Source: Polyangia bacterium
GTDB taxonomy: Bacteria; Myxococcota_A; Polyangia; Fen-1088
Reading direction: 5' to 3'
NCBI GenBank assembly: GCA_036268875.1
Contig: DATATI010000041.1
Coordinates: 35,051-99,050 of the forward strand
Length of the DNA stretch: 64,000 bases
The notes beneath the pieces were generated by a model that was not told the DNA's origin, searched no databases, and saw only the letters and a list, made by a program, of their open reading frames with translations. A program made the translations under genes and the position numbers. How positions within the stretch are numbered: position 1 is the first letter of the stretch; every line of letters begins with the position of its first letter. Shown in pieces: positions 47,025 to 58,698 of this stretch.

Positions 47025-48259
47025 AACGCGGACCGAATAAACCGCCCGTCGCTGGCGTGCCGGCGGTCGTTTTCGTCGCCTGCCTGGCGGTCGCCGGCGG
47101 GCTGGCGCCGATCGCTGCGCATGCCCAGGCGACGGCGGGGGCGCGGCCGGCGGGCAGCGTGCCATCGCCGATCGCCTTGCCCACCACGCCCGGGATGCGG
47201 GTCGGTTCGGCGCAGATTCCGGTGGTGGGCGGCAACTCGGCCGGCGCACGCGAGCGAGCGCTTGACGAGGCTTTGCGCCAGACCGTCGATCTCGCGCTCA
47301 GTGACATCGTCGATGCGCCCACCCGCGCCACCCAGGCCAAGGCCATCCGCGCCTTGATGGCCCGGGCCCGCGGTTACGTCAGACGCTATCGCACGCTGGA
47401 AGAGGGCGAATCGGCCGGTACATACGTCATACGCGTGGAGGCCGAGGTCGACGAGCCGGCCTTGCGCCGGGCCACCGAACGCTGGTCGTCGGCAGCCGCG
47501 TCGCCGGTCGCGCCGTCGCGCACGTCGTCGCTGTCGTTGCTGGTGGTCAGCAGCGGCGCTCCCGAGGCGGGCGCGGCGACGGTCGCGGCGCTGGGCGCGG
47601 TGGGGATCGCCGCGCAACTGGGCGACGGGTCGCTGATCGATCCGGCGCGCGCTGTCCAGACTGCGGCCAAGAGCGCGCTGGGCGCGGTGGCGTTCGTGTC
47701 GTCGTCGCTGACGGACGAAGGCTCGGTGCGAGGGCCGGGCAAAGAATCGGTCAGCTGTCGCCTGGGCGCGCGCGTCGTCGCCGTGCCCAGCGGCCAACTG
47801 ATCGCCGAGCCGACCGCCCAGCCGCGGGTGTTCGCCGACCGCGCCGCCGCGGCGCGCACCGGATGCCTGTCGCGCGCCGCTTCGGAGCTCGCCGGTCAGC
47901 TGGTGCCGCTGGTGTCGTCATCCGCGCCGGCCTTCGCCGATCTGCGCGCCATCACCGTTGACGCCGCCGTCACCGAACCTGCCGCCGTTCCCGCCTTGCT
48001 GAAATCGCTGCGGGGTCTGGGCGCCGTCTCCGCCGCCGAGCTGCGCCGCCTCAGCGCCGGTCGTGCCGAGATCAAAGTGCAGACCCGCCTGGGTGCCGCC
48101 GCCCTGGCCACCGCGCTGGCTCGCGAAGCCACGGCCATCCTCGACCTCACCGCCGTAGAGCCGGGCGGCGACACCGTTCGTCTGCAAGCGCGCCTGCGCC
48201 CCGCGCCCACGCCCGTTCCCACCGCCGCCACCGGCACGCCCACCGCGCCCGCGCCATGA
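47021..48259 (+). CDS. Periplasmic protein with FlgT-N-like domain
   Basis: A 412-aa protein with a signal peptide (cleavage after about AHA-QA, residue 36). Residues about 75-150 (GARERALDEALRQTVDLALS, then YVRRYRTLEEGESAGTYVIRVEAEVD) resemble the N-terminal domain of FlgT-like proteins, with a helix followed by strand pairs. The middle (about 165-300) has SLSLLVVSSGAPEAG and a conserved-looking VSCRLGARVVAV. The C-terminal part repeats a similar alpha/beta pattern and ends Pro/Ala/Thr-rich. It overlaps both neighbours by ATGA. An envelope-associated role is inferred only from signal and fold. Confidence 0.65.
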   Translation: MKRGPNKPPVAGVPAVVFVACLAVAGGLAPIAAHAQATAGARPAGSVPSPIALPTTPGMRVGSAQIPVVGGNSAGARERALDEALRQTVDLALSDIVDAPTRATQAKAIRALMARARGYVRRYRTLEEGESAGTYVIRVEAEVDEPALRRATERWSSAAASPVAPSRTSSLSLLVVSSGAPEAGAATVAALGAVGIAAQLGDGSLIDPARAVQTAAKSALGAVAFVSSSLTDEGSVRGPGKESVSCRLGARVVAVPSGQLIAEPTAQPRVFADRAAAARTGCLSRAASELAGQLVPLVSSSAPAFADLRAITVDAAVTEPAAVPALLKSLRGLGAVSAAELRRLSAGRAEIKVQTRLGAAALATALAREATAILDLTAVEPGGDTVRLQARLRPAPTPVPTAATGTPTAPAP

Positions 48260-48549
48260 AGACGCTGGTATTCCTGGTCCTGCTCGTCTCCGCCGGCTGT
48301 GCTCACTCGCTGCAGTCCCTCGGCGTCGCCTTCCGCGTCGACAGCAACGTCGCCGACGCCACGGTCTGGATCGACGACATCTTCGTCGGCCAGGTCTCCG
48401 AATGGCAACACGAGGGCAAGTTCATCCGCCCCGGCTTCCACCGCATCGAAATCCGCCACCCCAACTATTACTCCGTCTTCCAAGAGATCGAACCCGCCGC
48501 CGGGACGCAGACGACGATCAAGGCGCAGCTGCACGCCATTCTCCAATAG
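48256..48549 (+). CDS. Small PEGA-type lipoprotein
   Basis: A 97-aa lipoprotein with lipobox VSAGC (Cys15). The mature part is a single PEGA-like beta domain: VDSNVADATVWIDDIFVGQV...FIRPGFHRIEIRHPNYYSVF, with the strand-turn-strand pattern of PEGA repeats. Overlaps the previous gene by ATGA and is the last gene of the three-gene operon. It probably sits at the inner or outer membrane as a scaffold; the partner is unknown. Confidence 0.8.
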   Translation: MKTLVFLVLLVSAGCAHSLQSLGVAFRVDSNVADATVWIDDIFVGQVSEWQHEGKFIRPGFHRIEIRHPNYYSVFQEIEPAAGTQTTIKAQLHAILQ

Positions 48550-48586
48550 CAGCACCTCGGTCTTGTCCGCTGTCGTCACAGCGAGC

Positions 48587-48605
48587 GGGACCCTTTGAGG
48601 GTCCC
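48587..48605. terminator. Perfect 8-bp hairpin between convergent genes
   Basis: GGGACCCT (48587-48594) and AGGGTCCC (48598-48605) form a perfect stem with a 3-base loop, lying between the ends of two convergent genes (stops at 48549 and 48609). No T-run is present, so it is a possible bidirectional terminator or a pause hairpin. Confidence 0.5.
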
Positions 48606-48608
48606 GAA

Positions 48609-50108
48609 TTAGATCGTCTCGCAGAACTCGATCTGGCGCGGCACTTTGTACGGCGCCAGGTTGCGGGCGCAGTGGTCGATGATGTCCTCAGCCTTGCACA
48701 AGCCGGCCCGCACCACTTTCGCCACCACCATCGGGCCGCCCAGATCGTCGGTGATGACCCGGGCCTGCGCGGCTTTCACCTTGGGGAACGCTTCCAGGCA
48801 GCCTTCCACTTCGCCCAAGGCCAGGCGTTTGCCATCGACCTTGACCAGATCGTCTTCGCGGCCGGTGATGGTCAGCTTGCCATTGCGATCGATCTGGCCG
48901 ATGTCGCCGGTGCGGAACCATTTGTCGCGATCAACCTCGCCGATGGGTACGCCGTGGTCGCGCTTGGGCAGGTGCATCTTGGGCACCGACAGCATCGACA
49001 GCGCCTTCGAGCGCACCCAGACCGGGCCGGTCTCGGCCGCCGCCACCTTGTCGCCGTTGGGCGCGGCGACGCGCAGCTCGATGCCGGCGAACGCCTTGCC
49101 GACGGTCTCCGGATCTTTGCCGCCGCGATCGATGGCCAACGGGCCGCCCTGCGTGCTGTGGTAGCAGGACAGAAGGCGGATGCCGAATCGCTGATAAAAA
49201 TTCTCCGCGATGAGGCCCGGCATGCGCGAGCCGGAGCTCAAATAGCGGGCGCCGCTGATCTTTAGCGGCTTGACCGTCGGCACCCGCACCAACGAACCGA
49301 ACAGCCCCGGGTTGCCCGGGAAAATATCCACGCTTTGCTCGCGCAGCAGCTTGGTGATGCGCTTGGGCGAGATCTCGTCTTCAAGAAACAGCGTCGCGCC
49401 GTGGGCCAGCGTGGTGACCAGACCAAAGTCGAAACCGTAACTGTGGTGCAGCGGAACCGTGCACAGCAGGCGATCAGAATCTTTGATGTCCAGGGTCTCG
49501 CCGATCGCCTCGGCGGCAGCGCCGAGGTTGGTGGTCGTGCGCACCACGCCCTTGGGATCGCCACCGACGCTGGCGGTGAACTGCACGATAGAGGCGTCGC
49601 TATCGATCAGATTGGCCAGCGGTGCTCGTCTGTACAGGCTGCAGGTGAGCAGCGTGCCTTGCAGGCGGCGGCGGTTTTCCGGCACGAACTTCGACGGCGG
49701 GTTGGGGCGTGACACCACCGCCGGCCGCGTGACCACCGGGTTGGCGTAGAACGGCGGACCAACGGGAAGCTGGCCGGCTTCTCCGCCGCGCGGGCGCGTG
49801 ATGAGAGCGCGCAGCGGCGCCGCCTCCAGCATCATCTCCAATTCTCGATTGCCGAGAGTCGGATCCAGCGGCACCACCACGGCGTCGATCTTTGAGAGGG
49901 CCAGCGCCAGGATCACGAAGTCAGGAACATTGCCCAACATCAATCCGACCCACGAACCGGACGCGATGCCCATCGCGTGCAGCTCTTGCGCGCGGCGGTC
50001 GACGCGGTGAAGAAGGCCTCGCCAGGACAGATACGTGTCGCGATAGACCAGCGCCTTCCCGCTTCCGCGATCGGTCGAGACTCTCGAGAGCCATTCGTAC
50101 AGCTGCAT
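48609..50108 (-). CDS. AMP-dependent acyl-CoA synthetase/ligase-like protein
   Basis: A 499-aa member of the ANL superfamily, which activates carboxylates as acyl-adenylates. The N-terminal domain has SWVGLMLGNVPDF and LSKIDAVVVPLDPT. The P-loop reads VQFTASVGGDPKGVVRTTTN, not the usual TSGTTGxPKGV. Conserved parts include YGFDFGLV, SGSRM, the hinge FRTGDIGQIDRNGKLTITGREDDLVKVDGKRL and the C-terminal catalytic Lys region APYKVPRQIEF. Fatty-acid or aryl acids are likely substrates. The gene is alone on its strand, 75 bases downstream of the transpeptidase gene. Confidence 0.85.
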   Translation of the reverse strand: MQLYEWLSRVSTDRGSGKALVYRDTYLSWRGLLHRVDRRAQELHAMGIASGSWVGLMLGNVPDFVILALALSKIDAVVVPLDPTLGNRELEMMLEAAPLRALITRPRGGEAGQLPVGPPFYANPVVTRPAVVSRPNPPSKFVPENRRRLQGTLLTCSLYRRAPLANLIDSDASIVQFTASVGGDPKGVVRTTTNLGAAAEAIGETLDIKDSDRLLCTVPLHHSYGFDFGLVTTLAHGATLFLEDEISPKRITKLLREQSVDIFPGNPGLFGSLVRVPTVKPLKISGARYLSSGSRMPGLIAENFYQRFGIRLLSCYHSTQGGPLAIDRGGKDPETVGKAFAGIELRVAAPNGDKVAAAETGPVWVRSKALSMLSVPKMHLPKRDHGVPIGEVDRDKWFRTGDIGQIDRNGKLTITGREDDLVKVDGKRLALGEVEGCLEAFPKVKAAQARVITDDLGGPMVVAKVVRAGLCKAEDIIDHCARNLAPYKVPRQIEFCETI

Positions 50109-50183
50109 TCTTCCCGTGCCGACGCCCTTGAGGGCGCGCCTAGTCTATACGTCCCACCTCCGCCGTCACAACAATATCGAAAT

Positions 50184-51383
50184 TCAGCGGGCGGCCAGCA
50201 TCTTCGTCGCGGCGCGATCGCCTTTTTCGGCCAAATACGTGGTGACGATGCGACGAGCCACATACGTCGCCTTGATGCGCCAGGTGGGGTGATTTCCCAG
50301 CGCCACGGCGAACGCGATGGTCGGGTGATCAGCGGGCGCGTAGCCCACGAACCAGCTGTAGCCGACGTAGCCTTTGTCGGTCTCGGCGGACAAGGTGCCC
50401 GTCTTTCCCGCCACCTCGACGTCCAGATAGCGGTGGCCCTGTTTGTCGCGGAAGGTGCCCTTGGCGGTGCCAATGCGCGTGGTCAGCTCCATCATCCGGC
50501 CCACCTCGCGGGCGGTCGCGAGGTCGACGACAGGGCGCGGGTGGGTCACAGACAAAGGCAGCAAATTCCCTTCGGCGTCGTAAGCACGGTCAACCAGCGT
50601 CGGCGTCGGCATGGTTCCGCCATTGGCGATGACCGCCGCCAGCAACGCGCCATGTATGGGCGACAGCGTCGAGTGCCAGAAGCCGGCCGCCGTGCGGGCG
50701 AACTCCAGCCCGTCGGTGGGAACGTCCAGATGCGACGGCTCCAGCGGAATTTCGAAGGGGATGGCGCGGCCGAATCCAAAGGCATGGCCCATGCGGGCCA
50801 GCTGGTCGGCGGTCAAGTGGCGGCTGGCCAACTTGGCCAGGATGGCATTTTGCGATTTGCCAACGCCATATCCCAGCGTGTCGCAGCGGCGATCGATGGA
50901 CGGAATGTCGATCAGATTGTCGGGCAGCACCGACGAGACGCCGCCGTGATAGCAAGCCTGGCTGTGACTGGACAGACCAGCCTCTGACACCAGCGCCGCC
51001 GCCGACACCACCTTGAACACTGACGCCGCTGGCGCCCACGGGCGTAGCGCCAGTTGCTCGGCGCCCAGCGCCGGATCAACGGCCGAGCGGCCGACCATTG
51101 CCAGCACGCGGCCGTCGGGAATGGAGATGACCACCGCGCCGGCGTATGGGATCTGAAATGTCTTCAAGACATCCTCGGTCGATTCTTGAAGCTGCGGATC
51201 CAGAGTCAGCTCGGCGTGGCCACCGTCGGCGGAAGCGACGACGTACATGTGGCCCTGACGCATCAGCGTGTCCAGTTTCAACCCCGCAAGGTGGTTAGCG
51301 GGCGGTGGCACCGGGGACTGAGCGAACGCCAGAGCGGACCAGAGGGACGAAACCGCCATGTAAAGCAACGAAAATCGAGGCAT
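50184..51383 (-). CDS. Stand-alone penicillin-binding transpeptidase domain protein
   Basis: A 399-aa periplasmic protein with a cleavable signal (about 1-21, ending ALAFA-Q). The transpeptidase motifs are all present: SVFK (Ser121/Lys124), SQN (177-179) and KTGT (327-330). Between the signal and the transpeptidase fold (starting about ELTLDPQLQ, residue 58) there is no PBP dimerisation or transglycosylase domain, so it is far shorter than PBP2/PBP3. YSWFVGYAPADHP is the conserved post-KTG strand. It probably cross-links or trims peptidoglycan. The ATG at 51383 starts the signal peptide; an ATG 18 bases upstream is the alternative. Divergent from the FHA-GGDEF gene. Confidence 0.87.
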   Translation of the reverse strand: MPRFSLLYMAVSSLWSALAFAQSPVPPPANHLAGLKLDTLMRQGHMYVVASADGGHAELTLDPQLQESTEDVLKTFQIPYAGAVVISIPDGRVLAMVGRSAVDPALGAEQLALRPWAPAASVFKVVSAAALVSEAGLSSHSQACYHGGVSSVLPDNLIDIPSIDRRCDTLGYGVGKSQNAILAKLASRHLTADQLARMGHAFGFGRAIPFEIPLEPSHLDVPTDGLEFARTAAGFWHSTLSPIHGALLAAVIANGGTMPTPTLVDRAYDAEGNLLPLSVTHPRPVVDLATAREVGRMMELTTRIGTAKGTFRDKQGHRYLDVEVAGKTGTLSAETDKGYVGYSWFVGYAPADHPTIAFAVALGNHPTWRIKATYVARRIVTTYLAEKGDRAATKMLAAR

Positions 51384-51474
51384 GATGACAAAGTCATACA
51401 TGTAGGTGGATGTGTCAAATTTGCTACGTCTTTACGCGTTTCGCCGGATGGCCTACGCTGCCAAAGGCTAGCCC

Positions 51475-52395
51475 TTGCCCCGCCATCCACGAGATCCGAA
51501 CGACACCTCCGAGTCCGACCATGTTCGGGCGAAGACCGTCGTCACCAGCATCAGCCGCATCTCAGAACGGCCGTCCGCCAAGGAAGCCTGTCTGGTGGTG
51601 ATCTACGGATCCGAGCTGGGCAAGAAGTACAACTTGAACGCCGCGTCGCTGGTGATCGGCCGATCATCAAAATGCGACATCCAGATTGATCAAGAATCGA
51701 TCTCCCGCAATCATTCCAAGATCCTGAACACCGGCAAGTCGATCCTGGTGCGCGACCTTGGATCAACCAACGGCACCTACGTCAACGACGAGCCGATCGA
51801 CGAATACGTCCTGCGCGACGGCGACCTGATCAAGATCGGTCGCACGATCTTCAAGTTCCTCACCGGCGGTAACATCGAGAACGCCTATCACGAGGAAATT
51901 TACCGGCTGACCACCATCGACGGTCTGACCCAGATCTTCAACAAGCGTTACTTCCTGGAGAACCTCGAGCGCGAGATCGCTCGGTCGCAGCGCTACCGTC
52001 GGTCGCTGTCCTTGGTGATGTTCGACATTGATCACTTCAAGAAGATCAACGACAGCTACGGCCACCTGGCCGGCGATTACGTCCTGAAGATGCTGGCGTC
52101 GACGGTGAAGTCGAAGATCCGCCGCGAGGATCTCTTCGCCCGCTACGGTGGCGAGGAGTTCGCCATCGTGCTGCCCGAGATCGACGGCGACAACGGCAAG
52201 GCCTTCGCCGAGAAGATCCGACAGATCGTCGAAAAGCAGGACTTTCGCTTCGAGAACACCCGCATCCGCGTCACCATCTCGATGGGCGTCTCCACCATCG
52301 ATGAAGAGACCACCGACGCCGCGTCGCTGATCAAGCGCGCCGACGAACGCCTCTACGAAGCCAAGAGCGCCGGACGCAACCGCGTTTTCGCGTAA
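51475..52395 (+). CDS. FHA-GGDEF diguanylate cyclase
   Basis: A 306-aa protein combining an FHA domain (about 38-130; [24 protein letters not shown]), which binds phosphothreonine, with a GGDEF domain (about 145-305). The active site is GGEEF beginning at Gly225, and an RxxD inhibitory site (RRED) lies five residues upstream of it. It should therefore make cyclic di-GMP from GTP and be subject to product inhibition, with activity tied to a phosphorylated partner. The start is TTG. It converges (11-base gap) on a Ser/Thr kinase, a natural candidate for the phospho-partner. Confidence 0.93.
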   Translation: MPRHPRDPNDTSESDHVRAKTVVTSISRISERPSAKEACLVVIYGSELGKKYNLNAASLVIGRSSKCDIQIDQESISRNHSKILNTGKSILVRDLGSTNGTYVNDEPIDEYVLRDGDLIKIGRTIFKFLTGGNIENAYHEEIYRLTTIDGLTQIFNKRYFLENLEREIARSQRYRRSLSLVMFDIDHFKKINDSYGHLAGDYVLKMLASTVKSKIRREDLFARYGGEEFAIVLPEIDGDNGKAFAEKIRQIVEKQDFRFENTRIRVTISMGVSTIDEETTDAASLIKRADERLYEAKSAGRNRVFA

Positions 52396-52406
52396 GCCCG
52401 AGCGCT

Positions 52407-53966
52407 TTATTGAATTGACGGTTCTAAGACGGCGTCGTCGTCGACGTTCTTTTCGTGGCGGGGCGAACCGGAGCGGTTGCGACGGCCAGCTTTGCCGCCG
52501 GCGGCGGAGGGCGCCATGGCCTTGCCCGGCATCGGCGTCTCGGACTTGGACGGCTTGGGCGTCGGCTGCAGCGTGGCGAATAGCGGCGAGGGCAGATTCG
52601 GCACGATGTACATCACCTTGCTCTCGAAGCCGGCCTTCTTGAAGACGAACTCGACCGCCGAATCGCTGTAGGGAACTTCGATCGACAGCGGTGTCTGTCC
52701 CAGCTCTTGTCCGGTGTCGGTGCGCAAAATGGTGGCGCGATCGGGATCCGAGTTGAAGTTCACTCGCACTGTCGCGGGCACGCGTGGCGCCTCGACCACT
52801 GGCGGCGGCGCCGCCCGGTGGGTGTCGCGGCGGCCGGTGAAAGCGACGAAGGCCAACCCGGTGACCGCGGCGATGGCCACGAACAGCAGGGCCTTGCGAC
52901 TGGTTCGTTTCGGCGTCAGCTCTTCGATGATCTCGCCGACGCCCTGGCGGTAAGTCGATGGGCTGGTCACCGGGTCCCGCTCGCCGCTGCCGATCTTCAG
53001 GCCCGATCCGAAGCCGATCTTGGCCGCCAGATTGATATCAGAACGTTTCATCGGCGCGGCGGCGCGCGCCGCCCCGCTGAGATCGTCGGGGATGCCCACC
53101 AGCGGCGCCGAGGGCGCGTAAGCGTCGGGATCCATCAAGGCGTCGCGGAAGTCCGCCATGGTTTGAAACCGCTCTTCGCGATCCTTGGCCAGGGCGCGAA
53201 ACAGGATCAGGTCAAGCGCCGGCGACAGATTGGGCACGATGCTGCGCACCGACGGCGGCGGCATGGTGATGTGCTTGACGATGATCTCGCCGTAACCTTC
53301 GCCGCCGAACGGCACCTTGCCGGTCAGCATCTCGAAGAGAATCACGCCCAATGAATAAATATCCGCGCGGTGATCGATGGTGGCCTTGCCCTCGCATTGC
53401 TCGGGCGACATGTAGTAAGGCGTTCCCATCACCGATCCGGTGCGGGTCTTGTGGGTGACCTTCTCTTCGACCTGGGTCAGCTTGGCCAGACCGAAGTCCA
53501 GCACCTTGACGAAATCCTTCTGGGTGCCGCGCGAGATCAAATAAATATTCTCGGGCTTGAGGTCCCGGTGAATGATGCCGTGCTCGTGCGACGAGCCCAG
53601 CGCGTCGGCGACCTGGGTGGCGATATTGATCGCCGCCTGCGGCGGCAGCCGCTCCTCGCGCTTGAGGCGCTCGGACATCGACTCGCCCTGCAGGTACTCC
53701 ATGACGAAGTAGAACTCTCCGTCGGTGGTGTTCCCGAAATCGCTGATGTCGACGATGTGTTCGTGGCCGATCTGGTTGACCGACTTCGCCTCGGTCACGA
53801 AGCGCGAAACCACCTCGGCGTTGCGCGCCAATTCGGGATGGATGGCCTTCATGGCCACTTTTTTCCCGATCACCGGGTGCTCGGCCAGATACACCACACC
53901 CATCCCGCCTTCCCCAAGCTTGGCGGTGATCTTGTAGTTGCCTATGGTTTGGCCGACATCAATCAT
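52407..53966 (-). CDS. Transmembrane Ser/Thr protein kinase with PEGA-like tail
   Basis: A 519-aa Hanks-type kinase. Kinase domain (about 11-280): GEGGMGVVY loop, Lys40, HRD at 133-135, DFG at 157-159 and MSPEQ at 186-190. A membrane helix lies at about 359-377. The outer segment has one PEGA-like domain (about 394-465; VRVNFNSDPDRATILRTDTG) and ends in a basic, disordered tail. It converges with the FHA-GGDEF gene, whose FHA domain could read its phosphorylation. No phosphatase is adjacent. Confidence 0.93.
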   Translation of the reverse strand: MIDVGQTIGNYKITAKLGEGGMGVVYLAEHPVIGKKVAMKAIHPELARNAEVVSRFVTEAKSVNQIGHEHIVDISDFGNTTDGEFYFVMEYLQGESMSERLKREERLPPQAAINIATQVADALGSSHEHGIIHRDLKPENIYLISRGTQKDFVKVLDFGLAKLTQVEEKVTHKTRTGSVMGTPYYMSPEQCEGKATIDHRADIYSLGVILFEMLTGKVPFGGEGYGEIIVKHITMPPPSVRSIVPNLSPALDLILFRALAKDREERFQTMADFRDALMDPDAYAPSAPLVGIPDDLSGAARAAAPMKRSDINLAAKIGFGSGLKIGSGERDPVTSPSTYRQGVGEIIEELTPKRTSRKALLFVAIAAVTGLAFVAFTGRRDTHRAAPPPVVEAPRVPATVRVNFNSDPDRATILRTDTGQELGQTPLSIEVPYSDSAVEFVFKKAGFESKVMYIVPNLPSPLFATLQPTPKPSKSETPMPGKAMAPSAAGGKAGRRNRSGSPRHEKNVDDDAVLEPSIQ

Positions 53967-54174
53967 GAACGCAGGGGGAGGGCGCTAAGAGATCGGGCGA
54001 CAGAAGAACGCCAGCGACGATAATGCCAATGATGTCGCTCGGAAAGTATTGCGATATCGCGATGCAACTCGCCTTGGAGGACGGTCAGGTTAAGAACAGC
54101 ACGAAACCCTCCCGGACCAATTCCAGAAGACATCGGAGTCCATGTCATATACGACCACACACTAGGTCTTCAGG

Positions 54175-55035
54175 CTACCCGAAAATGATGGAACGTCTCG
54201 CGGCCAGCAGGTCCGCGATCATCGTATCAATTGCGGACCTAACTTCCTCTGCTTTGCGCGTCGTGCCATCGGGATCGTCGGAGATCGGCGGCGGCGGGGC
54301 GATGGGCGTACCGATGCGAATGGTCCATTTGCTCGGCACCGGCAGCAGCCCTAACGGGCCCAGCCAGGGAAAAGTTGGCGTAATCGGGATGTACGGGATT
54401 CCCAGCGGCGCGGCCAGCGCGGTGATCTTGCCGACCACCGGGTGGATTTCCTCGGCGCCGACGATGGCCACCGGGAGCATCTGCACCTGGGTCTGCCGGG
54501 CCAAACGCGCGAAGCCACCCCGCCCGAAGCGGGCCAAGCGATAGCGTTCGCGGTAAAGCTTGCCGACGCCTTTGAGGCCTTCGGGAAAAACGCCGACCAG
54601 GTGTCCATCAGCCAGTAGCGGTTGCGCGGTCTCCTGCGAGGCGCGCACGCCCCCGATCTTCGCCACTACATTGGCCATCCACCCCGAATGGAAGGCAAAG
54701 TTCGCCACCAATGCCCGCAACCTGCGATGGGCAGGATGGTCGCGAAAGATTCCATAAATCAACATCGCCCCGTCGTAGGGCAACCCGCCTGAATGATTGG
54801 CCACCAGCAATGCGGGTCCCGTTGCGGGAACGTTCTCGAGGCCGATCATTCGCACGCGAAAATATTTGCTGTAGAGAAACTCCAGCACCGGCGCCGCTCG
54901 CTCGATGAATGACGGATCGTGGCCATTGTCGACCTGCTGCTGCGGCTTCGTCGCCAACGGACCGTAGCCGGCGCGCATCGCTTCGACGATCGCCGCCAGC
55001 GCGGAACGCAACGTGGGCGGAGGCGTGATCGGCAT
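54175..55035 (-). CDS. Lysophospholipid acyltransferase-like protein (PlsC family)
   Basis: A 286-aa member of the LPLAT superfamily, which transfers acyl groups to lysophospholipids or glycerolipids. The catalytic block is LVANHSGGLPYDGAML (about 75-90), i.e. HxxxxxxD rather than the usual HxxxxD; this spacing occurs in one bacterial subgroup. The acyl-acceptor motif is FPEGLKGVGKLY (about 150-161), and PITPTF comes later. It starts within the stop of the RluA-type gene (TGATG) and is the last gene of the alaS operon. The substrate is not known. Confidence 0.87.
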   Translation of the reverse strand: MPITPPPTLRSALAAIVEAMRAGYGPLATKPQQQVDNGHDPSFIERAAPVLEFLYSKYFRVRMIGLENVPATGPALLVANHSGGLPYDGAMLIYGIFRDHPAHRRLRALVANFAFHSGWMANVVAKIGGVRASQETAQPLLADGHLVGVFPEGLKGVGKLYRERYRLARFGRGGFARLARQTQVQMLPVAIVGAEEIHPVVGKITALAAPLGIPYIPITPTFPWLGPLGLLPVPSKWTIRIGTPIAPPPPISDDPDGTTRKAEEVRSAIDTMIADLLAARRSIIFG

Positions 55036-55962
55036 CAGCGGGTCAATTCCTTTAGCATGGCCTCAAAATCGGCGGGCGGGTCGGCGCGAAAGTCCAGCCG
55101 CGCGCCGGTCACCGGGTGATCGAAGCCCAGCGTCGCCGCGTGCAGCATCAATCGCGGCGAATTGATGATCGGCGCGTCGGAAGCGAGCCGCTCGCGGATG
55201 TATACGGTCTCGCCGACCAATGGGTGGCCAGCTTCGGAAAGGTGAATGCGGATCTGGTGCGTGCGCCCCGTCTCCAGGCGAACCCGACACAACGTGGCCC
55301 CGCGCAGCCCCCGCACCGCCGTCACGTGCGTGACCGAGCGCTGGCCGCGCCCGGTGCGCGTCGATCCGCGCAGGCCGTCGCCGCGATCGGCGACCAGCAC
55401 TGATTCGATGCGCCGGCTCTCGATCGCGCCGTGGGCGACGGCGATGTACTCCCGGTCCGCCAGGTGCTGCTGGAAGACCTCGTGCAGCCGGCGCTCGGCC
55501 AGCTTGGTGCGCGCAAAGCACAGCAAGCCCGAGGTGTCCTTGTCCAGACGGTGCACGATGTAGATCGGCGCCGCGGTGGCCTTGCGTCCGGCGCGCCGCC
55601 ACGCCTCGCGGATCAGATCCATCGCCGTCCCGGTTTCCTTGCGATCGAAAGGGACGCTGGAAATTCCGGCCGGTTTCTCGATCACCAGCAGATGCGGATC
55701 CTCGAAAACGACGGAAAAATCGGGGATCTCCGGCCGCGGCCGCGGCGCCGCCATGCGGATCTCCACCCGCTGACCGTCGGCGATACGGGTGGCGGCGTCC
55801 AGCGCGCGCTCACCGTCCAGCAAGACCTTGCCGCTTTCGCACAGGCGGCGCACGTCGGCCCAGCTGCGGCCGGGCAGGTGACGGCGAAGGGCGGCCGCCA
55901 GGGTGGCGTTGGCGTCGCCGGGACCGAGGACGAACCCCGTTGGCGCACTGTCCGTCCGCGCT

Positions 55963-55970
<8 letters not shown>
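55035..55970 (-). CDS. RluA-family pseudouridine synthase
   Basis: Isomerises uridine to pseudouridine in rRNA or tRNA. The 311-aa protein has an N-terminal S4-like RNA-binding region (about 25-75; RSWADVRRLCESGKVLLDG), then the catalytic domain with IYIVHRLDKDTSGLLCFART holding the catalytic Asp (about 140), GRTHQIRIHL, and HAATLGFDHPVTG. I chose GTG 55970, which overlaps the alaS stop by 8 bases; an upstream ATG at 56072 would lie deep inside alaS. Whether it is RluC, RluD or another member cannot be decided. Confidence 0.9.
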
Positions 55971-58644
<2,674 letters not shown>

Positions 58645-58698
58645 GAAACAGCTAGACTAGTCGGCTGCGCGCTTCTCCTCAACACTTGCAGGGAGAAT

